Positions 1 to 8,437 of a stretch of DNA of 64,000 nt are shown one piece after another (the first letter of the stretch is position 1; each line of letters opens with the position of its first letter). The DNA comes from an uncultured Muribaculaceae bacterium (GTDB taxonomy: Bacteria; Bacteroidota; Bacteroidia; Bacteroidales; Muribaculaceae). Both the position numbers and the translations under genes were made by a program. The notes below the pieces were generated by a model, which saw nothing but the letters and a program-made list of their open reading frames with translations, had not been told where the DNA came from and did no database searches. The stretch is taken from positions 23,602 through 87,601 of the forward strand of contig CANNVE010000012.1 in NCBI GenBank assembly GCA_947525975.1, read 5' to 3'.

Positions 1-396
1 GCCAATTCAGCCAACAATGGCATAAGGGTATGGCCCGCCGATATGGATCAGTTTACTGTCAGCGTGAATCTCGACACAAAGTCAGATTACTACATGGTGA
101 TTCCCGCCAAGTCGTTCCGCAACAGCAGCTGGGTGTACTCTGAAGAGATCATCCTCCACTATTCAAACAAGACCGAGGGCATCGTCTCTGTAGGCTCTGC
201 CGATGACGAGGCTATAGTCATCGAGACCGCTCCCGGCTCGATCATCATCGATGCCGACACTGCCGAGATCTACACTGTGTCAGGCGTGAAGGTAGCATCT
301 GTCAACGGCAAGGCTTCTGTCGACCTCCCCGCCGGCGTTTACATCGTCAGCGCCAAGAAAGGCTCTGCCTTCAAAAACGCTAAGGTGGCTCTCTGA
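1..396 (+). CDS. C-terminal part of a secreted protein with T9SS-like tail (5' partial)
   Basis: The reading frame is open from base 1 to the stop at 394-396, so the gene begins before the window; 131 residues are visible. The last 45 residues or so form a small beta domain with the pattern IYTVSGVKVAS, then VDLPAGVYIVSA, and end in KVAL. This resembles the C-terminal sorting or anchor tails found on many exported Bacteroidales proteins. Similar tails occur here on the proteins at 25143 and 48826. The rest of the visible part has no recognisable catalytic motif, so the main function cannot be told. Assigning the tail to type IX secretion is an inference from the pattern only. Confidence 0.75.
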   Translation, partial: ANSANNGIRVWPADMDQFTVSVNLDTKSDYYMVIPAKSFRNSSWVYSEEIILHYSNKTEGIVSVGSADDEAIVIETAPGSIIIDADTAEIYTVSGVKVASVNGKASVDLPAGVYIVSAKKGSAFKNAKVAL

Positions 397-422
397 ATCA
401 GTCATTGATCCCTGACCGCAAT

Positions 423-456
423 AAAAGCGTCGTTGCCTGTGGCAGCGACGCTTTTT
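423..456 (+). terminator. Rho-independent terminator after the first gene
   Basis: AAAAGCGTCGTTGCC pairs with GGCAGCGACGCTTTT around a TGT loop, with one mismatch, and a T run follows. It lies 27 bases after the stop codon of the first gene. Confidence 0.85.
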
Positions 457-490
457 CACGATTTTCAGCCGGTTTGCCAAAAAATTACGC

Positions 491-498
491 TATATTTG
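491..498 (+). promoter_or_regulatory. Bacteroidetes -7 box for the S41 peptidase
   Basis: TATATTTG matches the TAnnTTTG consensus of the primary Bacteroidetes sigma factor and lies 38 bases before the ATG at 537. No clear -33 TTTG at 19-20 bases spacing is visible. Confidence 0.55.
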
Positions 499-536
499 CA
501 GTGAAAATTAGAGTATTTAACCATCCACGTTTAGAT

Positions 537-3500
537 ATGAAAAAACTATTTTTAGCAATGGCTGCCGCCGTGGGAGCGATGTCTGTCCAGGCGGCGTCTC
601 CGCTATGGATGCGCGACGTTGCCATCTCGCCCGATGGCTCCGCCGTGGCTTTCACCTACAAGGGCGATGTCTACACAGTCAGTTCCAAAGGCGGCGCTGC
701 CAGGCAGATCACCTCTGACGAGGCTTTTGATTCAAGGCCTATGTGGACCCCCGATGGCAAGCGCATCGTATTCAACAGCACCCGCGAAGGCTCGCGCGAC
801 ATCTTCATAGCCGATGCCAATGGTGGCGGTGTGCGCCGCATCACCACCCATTCCGGCACCGAAACCCCTATGGGATTCGCCAACGATAGCACCCTGCTTT
901 TCACCGCAGCCCTTCAGCCTTCGCGCTCTGCCATCCAGGGGCCCTTCCAGACCCAGCTCTACAAGGTCGACATCAACCGTGAGCAGCCCCGCCCGCTGAT
1001 GGTGGCATCTGTGCAGATGCGCAATCTTAGCGTCAACTCCGCGGGCGATATGCTCTATGAAGACAAGAAGGGATTTGAGGATGCCCTGCGCAAACATGAG
1101 CGCTCATCTGGCACGTCTGACATCTGGCTCGTGAGCGACGGCAAATACCGCAAGCTCACATCGTTCAATGGCCACGACCTAAACCCGCAGTGGGCCCCTG
1201 ACGGAAAGTCATTCTTCTACGTGAGCGAGGCCGACGGCACGCTCAATGTCTACAAGAGCGCTGTCGACGGCAAGCCCGTGCAGCTCACAAAGTTTGAGAA
1301 GCATCCCGTGCGCTCGCTCTCTGCCGCCAACGACGGCACCCTGGCCTTCAGCTGGGACGGCGAGATCTATACCCTGCGAGAAGGCGGCGAGCCCCGTAAG
1401 CTTGAAATAGATATCGTAAATGATGACTACGACTCTGACATCGTGAAGAGATTCGTCAGCTACGGAGCCACCAACATGGATGTCGCTCCCTCTGGCGATG
1501 AGATCGCTTTCGTGATTCGCGGCGATGTCTACGTCACATCCACCAAATATAAGACCACGAAGCGCGTCACCAACACCGCCGGCCAGGAGCGTTGCATCGA
1601 TTTCTCTGACGATGGTCGGTCCATCGTCTACGACAGCGAGCGCGACGGCGTGTGGGGTCTCTACATAGCCAAGATCAAGAATCCTGACGAGAAGAGCTTC
1701 ACCTACGCTTCTGAAATAGTGGAAGAGCCCCTCTACAGCTGCGCCACGGCAGCACAGCAGCCATCATTCAGCCCCGACGGCAAGAAGGTGGCTTTCCTTG
1801 AAGACCGCTGCACGCTTCGTGTCATAGACCTCGACACGAAAGAGGTGACCACGGCCCTTGACGGGAAATACAACTATTCCTATGCCGACGGCGACATTTC
1901 GTTTGAATGGAGCCCCGACAGCCGCTGGTTCCTCATTGACTACATCGGCGTGGGCGGTTGGAACAACTCTGACATAGCCCTCGTCAAGGCCGACGGCTCG
2001 GAAGTGGTCGACCTCACCGAGAGCGGATACGCCGACGCCAATCCCAAATGGGCGCTCGGCGGAAAGGCCCTCACATACGAGAGCGGAAAATATGGCATGC
2101 GCAGCCACGGCAGCTGGGGAAACACCTACGATGTCTTCCTCATGGTGCTCGATGGCGAGGCATGGGACGAATTCAACATGACAGAGGAGGAAGCAGCCTT
2201 GGCCGAGAAGGAGAAAAAGGCCAAGGAAGAGGCCGAGGCTGAAGCCAATGACAAGAAAAAAGATAAGAAAGGCAAGAAAAAAGACAAGAAAGGCGTAAAA
2301 GAGGATGAGGACGCGAAAGCCCTCAAGTTTGATCTCGCCAACCGCAAGTACCGCTCGCGCCGCCTCACATCGAGCTCTTCGAGCGTAGGAGATTATTTCC
2401 TCTCTCCCAAGGGCGACAAACTCTATTACACTGCCACAGCCACCGAAGGCGGACGCAACCTGCTGGTGCGCGACCTTCGCAAGGGCGACACCAAGGTGCT
2501 CTCTAAAGGCGTCAGCGGAGGATTCATCGCCGACAAGGACGGCGAGAACCTCTTCGTGCTCAGCGAATCGGGAATGAAGAAGATCGAGCTTCCCGGCGGC
2601 GACTCTGAAGATATCGAATTCGAGGCTCCATACGACCGTAAGCCCTCGAAGGAGCGCGAATACATCTACGACCACGCCTGGAAGCAGGTCAAGGATAAAT
2701 TCTACGACAAGGATCTCCATGGCGTAGACTGGGACTACTATGGCGAGCACTACAAGCGCTTCCTGCCCCATATCAGCAACAACCATGATTTCGCCACCCT
2801 CCTGAGCGAGCTCCTCGGCGAGCTCAACGCCTCGCACACCGGCGGCAGATATTACGCCGACGGCGCCGACCTGCCCACAGCCGACCTTGGAGCGTTCTTC
2901 GATGAGACATACGATGGCGACGGCCTCCTTATCGAGGAGATACTGCCCCGCGGACCCCTCGCCCCGCAGAAATTCGGCCTGAAGGCCGGCGACGTGATCC
3001 TCGCTATAGACGGCCAGGCCATCGAGGCCGGAAAAGACTATTTCCCCCTGCTGCAAGGCAAGGCCGGAAAGAAGACAGAGCTCACGGTGCGCCGCGCCGG
3101 AGGCCAGACCGACCGCATCCTCGTGAAGCCACGCTATGACAGCGACAATGATCTCTACGCCCGCTGGATAGAGCGCAACGAGGCCATGGTCGACAGCCTC
3201 TCGGGTGGCCGCATAGGCTATGTGCACGTGAGCGGAATGGACAGCCCCAGCTTCCGCGAGGTCTACGACCGCATCCTCGGAAAATACCGCAACCGCGACG
3301 CCGTCATCGTCGACACGCGCTGGAACGGCGGCGGATGGCTCCACAACGACCTCGCCATCCTCCTCGGCGGAAAGGAATACGTGCGCTATGTGCCACGTGG
3401 CCGCTACATCGGCAGCGACCCCTTCTCGCAGTGGACAAAGCCATCGGTGATGCTCGTCAACGAGAGCAACTACAGCGACGCCCACGGATCGCCCTACACC

Positions 3501-3767
3501 TATCAGACACTCGGCCTCGGCAAGGTGGTGGGCGCTCCCATCCCCGGCACCATGACAGCCGTGTGGTGGGAAACGCAGATCGACCCCACCATCGTGTTCG
3601 GCATCCCGCAGGTAACATCGATCGACACAAAGGGCAAAGTGCTCGAAAACCAGCAGCTCAACCCCGACGTCATCGTCTATAACCAGCCCGACGACGTGGC
3701 CAACGGCCGCGATGACCAGATAGCCGCCGCCGTAAAAACCCTCCTCGACCAGCTCAACAAAAAATAA
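537..3767 (+). CDS. Tricorn-like S41 family peptidase, secreted
   Basis: 1076 residues, predicted to act in the periplasm as a peptidase on peptides or unfolded proteins. It starts with a signal peptide (MKKLFLAMAAAVGAMSVQA), which fixes the start at 537 rather than at an upstream in-frame ATG at 405. Residues about 20-540 contain beta-propeller repeats of the PD40/WD40 type (ISPDGSAVAF, WTPDGKRIVF, FSPDGKKVAF). Residues about 780-850 form a PDZ domain (GLKAGDVILAIDGQ). The C-terminal S41 domain carries NYSDA with the likely catalytic serine near residue 980. This domain order matches tricorn protease homologues of Bacteroidetes. Between the propeller and the peptidase part, residues about 550-595 are a Lys/Glu/Asp-rich low-complexity linker, longer than I would expect. 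It stands alone between two terminators. The substrate is unknown. Confidence 0.9.
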   Translation: MKKLFLAMAAAVGAMSVQAASPLWMRDVAISPDGSAVAFTYKGDVYTVSSKGGAARQITSDEAFDSRPMWTPDGKRIVFNSTREGSRDIFIADANGGGVRRITTHSGTETPMGFANDSTLLFTAALQPSRSAIQGPFQTQLYKVDINREQPRPLMVASVQMRNLSVNSAGDMLYEDKKGFEDALRKHERSSGTSDIWLVSDGKYRKLTSFNGHDLNPQWAPDGKSFFYVSEADGTLNVYKSAVDGKPVQLTKFEKHPVRSLSAANDGTLAFSWDGEIYTLREGGEPRKLEIDIVNDDYDSDIVKRFVSYGATNMDVAPSGDEIAFVIRGDVYVTSTKYKTTKRVTNTAGQERCIDFSDDGRSIVYDSERDGVWGLYIAKIKNPDEKSFTYASEIVEEPLYSCATAAQQPSFSPDGKKVAFLEDRCTLRVIDLDTKEVTTALDGKYNYSYADGDISFEWSPDSRWFLIDYIGVGGWNNSDIALVKADGSEVVDLTESGYADANPKWALGGKALTYESGKYGMRSHGSWGNTYDVFLMVLDGEAWDEFNMTEEEAALAEKEKKAKEEAEAEANDKKKDKKGKKKDKKGVKEDEDAKALKFDLANRKYRSRRLTSSSSSVGDYFLSPKGDKLYYTATATEGGRNLLVRDLRKGDTKVLSKGVSGGFIADKDGENLFVLSESGMKKIELPGGDSEDIEFEAPYDRKPSKEREYIYDHAWKQVKDKFYDKDLHGVDWDYYGEHYKRFLPHISNNHDFATLLSELLGELNASHTGGRYYADGADLPTADLGAFFDETYDGDGLLIEEILPRGPLAPQKFGLKAGDVILAIDGQAIEAGKDYFPLLQGKAGKKTELTVRRAGGQTDRILVKPRYDSDNDLYARWIERNEAMVDSLSGGRIGYVHVSGMDSPSFREVYDRILGKYRNRDAVIVDTRWNGGGWLHNDLAILLGGKEYVRYVPRGRYIGSDPFSQWTKPSVMLVNESNYSDAHGSPYTYQTLGLGKVVGAPIPGTMTAVWWETQIDPTIVFGIPQVTSIDTKGKVLENQQLNPDVIVYNQPDDVANGRDDQIAAAVKTLLDQLNKK

Positions 3768-3783
3768 ACCCCCAATCCATAAG

Positions 3784-3832
3784 TAAATTAAGTGGAGGCG
3801 CGCCCCTATGAGGCACGCCTCCACTTAATTTA
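3784..3832. terminator. Long perfect hairpin, probable terminator
   Basis: A 17-base arm at 3784-3800 (starting TAAATTAAGTGG) pairs perfectly with 3816-3832 around a 15-base loop. It lies just after the S41 peptidase. The AT-rich outer ends give a T-rich tail on both strands, so it may work in both directions for the convergent genes. Confidence 0.75.
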
Positions 3833-3861
3833 TGGGGCTTCCGCAAGAAGCAGCCATGGAT

Positions 3862-3880
3862 GGGCGATTTTCAATCGCCC
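3862..3880. repeat. GGGCGATT-N3-AATCGCCC palindromic element, copy 1
   Basis: GGGCGATT and AATCGCCC flank the loop TTC. The same palindrome occurs at 36206-36224 (loop TCC) and, with one change, at 36262-36280 (loop GAA). All three copies are between genes. It resembles a small REP-type element; any function is unknown. Confidence 0.6.
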
Positions 3881-3947
3881 GATAGCGTAATTTTAAACCG
3901 AATAATGCGTATTTGGTTGAGTAACATGGATTTCGAAGATTTTCTTA

Positions 3948-3974
3948 ATCCGTGAAAATCCGTCTTTGTCCGTG
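3948..3974. repeat. Three decamer repeats of ATCCGTG type
   Basis: ATCCGTG, AATCCGTC and GTCCGTG recur at 10-base spacing in the gap between the convergent genes at 3767 and 4002. The rest of this 234-base gap holds the hairpin at 3784 and the palindrome at 3862; no gene was seen. Confidence 0.5.
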
Positions 3975-4001
3975 TTCTTTTCGCATCCTTCGCGTGCACG
4001 C

Positions 4002-6275
4002 TTATCTCCGGTGGAGGGCGTAGTCGATGTATTTGTCGCAGTGGCCGCGCACGTAGGCGGCGGCTTTGGTTGAGCCGTATTTTTCGACCACGGTTTTGAA
4101 ATTCAGCATTTCGAGATTGGCCTGCGCCGCGATCTCCGGATCGAGTATTCCCTTAAGAGCGTTCTCTATCAGCCTGTCGGCGCGGGCGTATGCTCGCTGG
4201 GCGTGGGGATTGTCGGCGAAGGCCTTGCGGTCAGCCGATGTGTAGTATGCCCAATCGCTCCAGTCGTCAGGATTGACGCTGCAGTTAGAAAATCCATATT
4301 GCGTCAGGTACCAGCATCTGCCGAAAGAATTGCGCAGCCCGGTGGCATAGCGTATCCTGTACATCGCCTCACGGTCGGGGTCTGTGTTTGCGTACATGTT
4401 CCTTTCATAGCCGAGCATTCTTTCGGCGAAATCCAGTTTGTAGTTTCTGTTGTCGGCGATAAGGTGCTCTTTATCCTGCATCCGGAAGGGATCCCTCTTG
4501 AGATAGCCCATTTTAGCCAGGTTGGTGCGCGCCTGATATGAACCGGATACTTTTGATAGCCAGGATTTAGCCTCGGCGTAGTCCATCTCGCGCAGATAGA
4601 GGGTGCCCACTATCTCGTTGATGTAATCCTTGTCAGTGAATCCGCGCTCATTGAGGAATCCCGCGAATCCTTTATGCTGATGCTCGATGCTGCGCGCGTA
4701 TGCCGCCGCGTCAGATGCGGATGCGGCATCAATCATGTTGAAAAACTGGTTGCTGTAGTCAAACGAGTTGAATTCCGACTGCGAATTGCGATATTCGTCA
4801 AAGGTGATGATGGTGCGGTATGACCGGGCATCTTCGTCGTCCTGTCTGTATGTCACGAATCTCGGCGAGAGCTGATGCGCCCTGTTTGACGCGTAGTTGG
4901 CCAGCTGCAGGGCCGTCACAGTCTTGCCCTCTTTCAGCAGGGCGGGGCATGCGCCTCCGAGAAGCGCCTTGCGGGTGACATCCTGCCAATATTCCACGGG
5001 CCAATTCAGTTTGTTGCCGTATTCCCAGTCTTCGCGCATGTCAGCTGGCATGGATTCGGTCATTTTCGTGTCGAGCCATCTCACTCCCGCCTCAAGGCGT
5101 TTCAGATATCCAGGATCGCCGGCCGGGCCTTCAGCGTCGGTCAATATGCGCAATGCCCTCACCGATTCCTTTGTCAGCGGCGAGCCGGGCTGCTGCTCGG
5201 CCATGGCCAGGCTTGAAATCGACCGGGCGTGGTTGCCGTCGAGCCGGTGCATGTAGGCAAGGGCGTAGTGCCAGATGGCCTTGTCTTTGGTGCGCGGCGA
5301 CGATGCCGCCATGCGTGCGAAAGCCATCAATTCGGGATACAGCGTCGCGCTCAACGAGTCGATGTCCTCGCCGTAGTATGCGTTGCGGTCGTCGCCCCAC
5401 TCATCGGCTATGTACGTCATCCGCTCCTTCTCCCTCATCAGCCGTTGCAGCTTTATGTGCAGCAGCGGCGAGTTGGGAAACCGATGGAAGATGTATTCAA
5501 GTTCCCTCACCTGCGGGGTGCGGTAGGCGGATGTCGCCTCGGCATCGGCCCATACTTTCAGGCTCATCAGCGAGCCGATGTCCTGGCTGCGCGTGTAGAA
5601 CTCGATGGCTCTTTTGCGGTCGCCTTTGCGCAGGCAGGCGCCGGCCACGTAGCTGGCGGTCATGTCGGTCACGATGTCTTGCGGCAGCTTGTCGATGCCG
5701 CCGTCCCAAAGGTCGATGCAGTCCTGATAATTCTTTTGGGCGAAAAATAGCCTCGCCATCTGCAGCGCGTAGCGGCTCTTGTGGCGCGAGCCTTGGTATG
5801 ACCGGCATTTTTCGAGTAGGCGGTCGAGTGTCTGGTGCTCCTGGTCGCCTTCGTAGGGATAGTACCACGGGTCGTTGATGTACCGGCGTATGTCCTCGAT
5901 CTCCTTGGCTGTCATCAGGTATTCGTAGTCTTCGTCATGGCCGAGCAGCCACTTGGCGAATTTGTTGTCTTCGAAATAGCCCTCTTTCAGGAATACGAAG
6001 TCGCGCATCGGCGTGTCGTAGACCAGGCGCTCGATGTCGCGCAGGGGGATGTCGGGCGAAGTCAGCTGCTGCCACAGCAGGCAATTCTCAGCCTTCTCAT
6101 AGTCCTGGAGTCGGCATCCCTCCTGCCATTGGCGCTCGGCTTCAGGGGAGCATGCCCTGAACATCTTGATGTGCATCGGGTTGTCGGGGCCGTAAGGGCC
6201 GCAGGCGCGTATCTCCGTGATCGCGCCCGCTATCAGGGCTATGCTAATGGCTGCTATATATCTTATCGATTTCAT
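4002..6275 (-). CDS. Secreted protein of unknown function, helical-repeat type
   Basis: 757 residues; I do not recognise a named family with confidence. It begins with a signal peptide (MKSIRYIAAISIALIAGAITEIRA), and the mature protein would start with CGPYGP. The cysteine is preceded by IRA, a poor lipobox, so ordinary Sec cleavage is as likely as lipidation. The body is rich in Trp, Tyr, Arg and acidic residues and looks mostly helical, with TPR-like stretches (for example ALQMARLFFAQKNYQDCIDLW near residue 170, and RKGDRKRAIEFYTRSQDIG). It overlaps the 3' end of the upstream gene by 32 bases, so the two are probably translated from one message. Proteins beginning with CGP after the signal peptide are familiar from Bacteroidetes, but this is recollection rather than a search result. 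Confidence 0.75.
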   Translation of the reverse strand: MKSIRYIAAISIALIAGAITEIRACGPYGPDNPMHIKMFRACSPEAERQWQEGCRLQDYEKAENCLLWQQLTSPDIPLRDIERLVYDTPMRDFVFLKEGYFEDNKFAKWLLGHDEDYEYLMTAKEIEDIRRYINDPWYYPYEGDQEHQTLDRLLEKCRSYQGSRHKSRYALQMARLFFAQKNYQDCIDLWDGGIDKLPQDIVTDMTASYVAGACLRKGDRKRAIEFYTRSQDIGSLMSLKVWADAEATSAYRTPQVRELEYIFHRFPNSPLLHIKLQRLMREKERMTYIADEWGDDRNAYYGEDIDSLSATLYPELMAFARMAASSPRTKDKAIWHYALAYMHRLDGNHARSISSLAMAEQQPGSPLTKESVRALRILTDAEGPAGDPGYLKRLEAGVRWLDTKMTESMPADMREDWEYGNKLNWPVEYWQDVTRKALLGGACPALLKEGKTVTALQLANYASNRAHQLSPRFVTYRQDDEDARSYRTIITFDEYRNSQSEFNSFDYSNQFFNMIDAASASDAAAYARSIEHQHKGFAGFLNERGFTDKDYINEIVGTLYLREMDYAEAKSWLSKVSGSYQARTNLAKMGYLKRDPFRMQDKEHLIADNRNYKLDFAERMLGYERNMYANTDPDREAMYRIRYATGLRNSFGRCWYLTQYGFSNCSVNPDDWSDWAYYTSADRKAFADNPHAQRAYARADRLIENALKGILDPEIAAQANLEMLNFKTVVEKYGSTKAAAYVRGHCDKYIDYALHRR

Positions 6276-7290
6276 TGTCGGAATAGTGCTTTAATTGTGA
6301 TTCGTCGAGGTGATAGAGTATGTTGCCGTGGGGACGTCTTTTGAGCCGTGAATCGATCATGCGCTTGACGGCGATGATCTCCCGGGCCGATGGCCGCTCC
6401 GTCCTTATCAGGTCGCCTTGGTAGGCATGATCTTGGGGGCTTTCCGGAGTGAAATACACGGCTTCCGTCACCTCATACAGGTTATCTTTCTTCTTTTCCA
6501 CTTGAGGGAACTCCGAGAAGTCGGTGCGGCGCATGATGCGCTTGAATCGCGGCTCATCATCCCCGTTTGCCTCAAACAGCAGGCTCCAGCCGTAGGCCGG
6601 ATAGGCTATGTCGAGCGGGAGGGGATAGTCGGTCAGTCGGTCGTCCCGCAGGTAAGGCTCAATGTCGCGGCGCGAGAAGATGGAGTTGTCGGTGGTCATC
6701 CTTTGCAGATTGCCGGTGTTGTATACCATCAGCACTCCGCAGTCCACGGGCGGCGGATCTTGCGTCAGTTGGTGGAGCCTTATGGTCGAGCTCAGCCGCT
6801 TGCCGTCGCCCAGACGGCGCTTCACCTCCTCGCAGAGCCTGTAGTATGTGTCGCGGGTGAGGCGGGCCCAGTCGCAGTCGAGCTGTAGCTCTTCGAAATC
6901 GATGCCGTGGCGGAGCGACATGGCCGTGACGCGGCGCAGTATCTTGTCGGCGTATTCATCCTCGCGCATCTGCATGTTCTCTATGGCGTCAGGCGTGATG
7001 TAGACCACCGGCACTATCTCCGCCCCCTGTGGCAGTGAGTCATTGAATATGATTGTGGCCTTCGGCACAGGAGCGTAGTTGTCCGCGTTCCAGTCCATGT
7101 CTACGTCGAAATATCGCAGATACAGCCAGTCGATGTCGTGATCTTTCAGGAAATCGCGCTCGGCTTGTGTCAGATCGAGAGTGGTGCGCCAGTAGTAAAT
7201 GGCATTATGCGACGTCTCATGCCTGCTGGTGCATCCGCAGATAGCCAGCAAAATCGCGCATGCGATCGCCGCGCATTTAAGGTTTGGCAT
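6244..7290 (-). CDS. Lipoprotein of unknown function, possible TIM-barrel fold
   Basis: 348 residues. The N-terminus is a type II signal peptide with a Cys acceptor (LLAICGC, Cys 20), so the protein should be lipid-anchored. The mature part has an alternating pattern of strand and helix (IDWLYLRYFDVD, AEIVPVVYIT, FEELQLDCDWA, GVLMVYNTGNL, LPLDIAYPAYGW) that looks like a glycoside-hydrolase-type barrel. It is reminiscent of the DUF3142 group, but that assignment is uncertain and no catalytic pair is claimed. It lies 27 bases after gtrA and overlaps the following 757-residue secreted gene by 32 bases, so the two products are likely to work together. Confidence 0.7.
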   Translation of the reverse strand: MPNLKCAAIACAILLAICGCTSRHETSHNAIYYWRTTLDLTQAERDFLKDHDIDWLYLRYFDVDMDWNADNYAPVPKATIIFNDSLPQGAEIVPVVYITPDAIENMQMREDEYADKILRRVTAMSLRHGIDFEELQLDCDWARLTRDTYYRLCEEVKRRLGDGKRLSSTIRLHQLTQDPPPVDCGVLMVYNTGNLQRMTTDNSIFSRRDIEPYLRDDRLTDYPLPLDIAYPAYGWSLLFEANGDDEPRFKRIMRRTDFSEFPQVEKKKDNLYEVTEAVYFTPESPQDHAYQGDLIRTERPSAREIIAVKRMIDSRLKRRPHGNILYHLDESQLKHYSDNEIDKIYSSH

Positions 7291-7317
7291 TTGTGTGTTG
7301 AGGTTATTGATTGAGGT

Positions 7318-7761
7318 TCAATTATTGGAAGTCTGTTTCGTGAATGTCACGAATTTGTTGTATGCGAAGTTGCAGGCCGTGTACACCACATTGCCCAGCA
7401 GCGTGGCCACGCCGTAGCCCGAGATTGTGAATACGCCCAGGATGTCATGCTCCGTGTCTCCGAACCATGATTGGTTGATGGCCCACACCACCGCCAGCTG
7501 CGCGCAGTAGCACACCAGGAAGCCTATGCAGAATTTCACGCCTTCGCCCACATATCCGCCCTTGGAGCGGAACACCCACTTCTTGTTGAAGAAGAATGAG
7601 TTGACGAATCCCACGGTGTATCCCAGCGCATTGCTCGCGTATTCGTTCACGCCCATCACCGATTTGCACAGGAAGATCACGAACAGCGTCAGGAAGGTGT
7701 TGAGCACTCCCACCGCGCCGTATTTCACTATCTGCTCCAGGGTCTTGCTTTCGATTCTCAT
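7318..7761 (-). CDS. GtrA-like small membrane protein
   Basis: 147 residues with four predicted membrane helices (about residues 9-30, 38-58, 76-96, 106-130). The family signature is visible in VKYGAVGVLNTFLTLFV and in GFVNSFFFNKKWVF, both typical of the GtrA/DPMS flippase family. GtrA-like proteins are thought to move polyprenyl-linked sugars across the inner membrane for glycosylation of surface polymers. The ATG at 7761 is chosen because it overlaps the nth stop (ATGA, 4 bases) and gives the usual family length; an upstream in-frame start would add a non-hydrophobic tail inside nth. No glycosyltransferase partner lies next to it, so the substrate is unknown. Confidence 0.85.
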   Translation of the reverse strand: MRIESKTLEQIVKYGAVGVLNTFLTLFVIFLCKSVMGVNEYASNALGYTVGFVNSFFFNKKWVFRSKGGYVGEGVKFCIGFLVCYCAQLAVVWAINQSWFGDTEHDILGVFTISGYGVATLLGNVVYTACNFAYNKFVTFTKQTSNN

Positions 7762-8408
7762 TCCGCCTTCTTGTTTTGATCTTGGTAATATCTGCACACT
7801 TCGGTGAGCCGGCATTCGCCGCACAGCGGCTTGCGGGCCTTGCACACGTAGCGCCCGTGGAGTATCAGCCAATGATGGGCCTTGGGCAGCACATCGGCCG
7901 GGATGTGCCTGACGAGGGCTTTCTCGGTCTGCAGGGGAGTCTTGCTGCCGCGTGTGAGGCCGATGCGCTCCGACACGCGGAATACGTGGGTATCAACAGC
8001 CATGGCCGGCAGCCCGTAGGCCACGGCCAGTATCACATTGGCTGTCTTGCGGCCCACGCCGGGCAGCGTCAGCAGCTTGTCGATGTCGGCGGGCACTTCG
8101 CCGCCGTATTCATCCACAAGGCGCTTGGCCATGCCCAGCAGCAGGCGCGTCTTGTTGTTGGGGTAAGAGACCGATTTGATGTAGGGAAACACCTCTTCGG
8201 CGGTGGCGCCGGCCAAAGCCTGCGGGGTGGGGAAGGCCTCGAAAAGGGCCGGCGTGACCATGTTGACGCGCTTGTCGGTGCATTGCGCCGACAAGATCAC
8301 AGCCACGATCAGCTGATAGTTGTCGCCGAATCTCAGCTCTGTGTCAGCCTCCGGCATCTCCTCGCGCCATACCTCCAGCGCGCGTTCATATCGTTGCTTA
8401 AGTGTCAT
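7758..8408 (-). CDS. nth: Endonuclease III, DNA glycosylase/AP lyase
   Basis: 216 residues, close to the 211 of E. coli Nth. It removes oxidised pyrimidines from DNA and cleaves at the abasic site in base excision repair. The helix-hairpin-helix reads LPGVGRKTANV with the catalytic lysine at 121, and the catalytic aspartate is in VDTHVFRV (Asp 139). The C-terminal [4Fe-4S] cluster is complete: Cys 189, 196, 199 and 205 in the CX6CX2CX5C spacing. The start at 8408 (MTLKQRYERA) is preferred over one 33 bases upstream because it matches family length. Its stop overlaps the gtrA start by 4 bases. Confidence 0.95.
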   Translation of the reverse strand: MTLKQRYERALEVWREEMPEADTELRFGDNYQLIVAVILSAQCTDKRVNMVTPALFEAFPTPQALAGATAEEVFPYIKSVSYPNNKTRLLLGMAKRLVDEYGGEVPADIDKLLTLPGVGRKTANVILAVAYGLPAMAVDTHVFRVSERIGLTRGSKTPLQTEKALVRHIPADVLPKAHHWLILHGRYVCKARKPLCGECRLTEVCRYYQDQNKKAE

Positions 8409-8437
8409 TTCGCGCCTATAAGTAGGCACCAAAGATA

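Noticed and set aside
1764..3824. Long open frame of 686 codons on the minus strand, antisense to the S41 peptidase
   Set aside because: It lies wholly opposite a well-supported gene, has no domain, and reflects GC-rich codon bias in the true frame.
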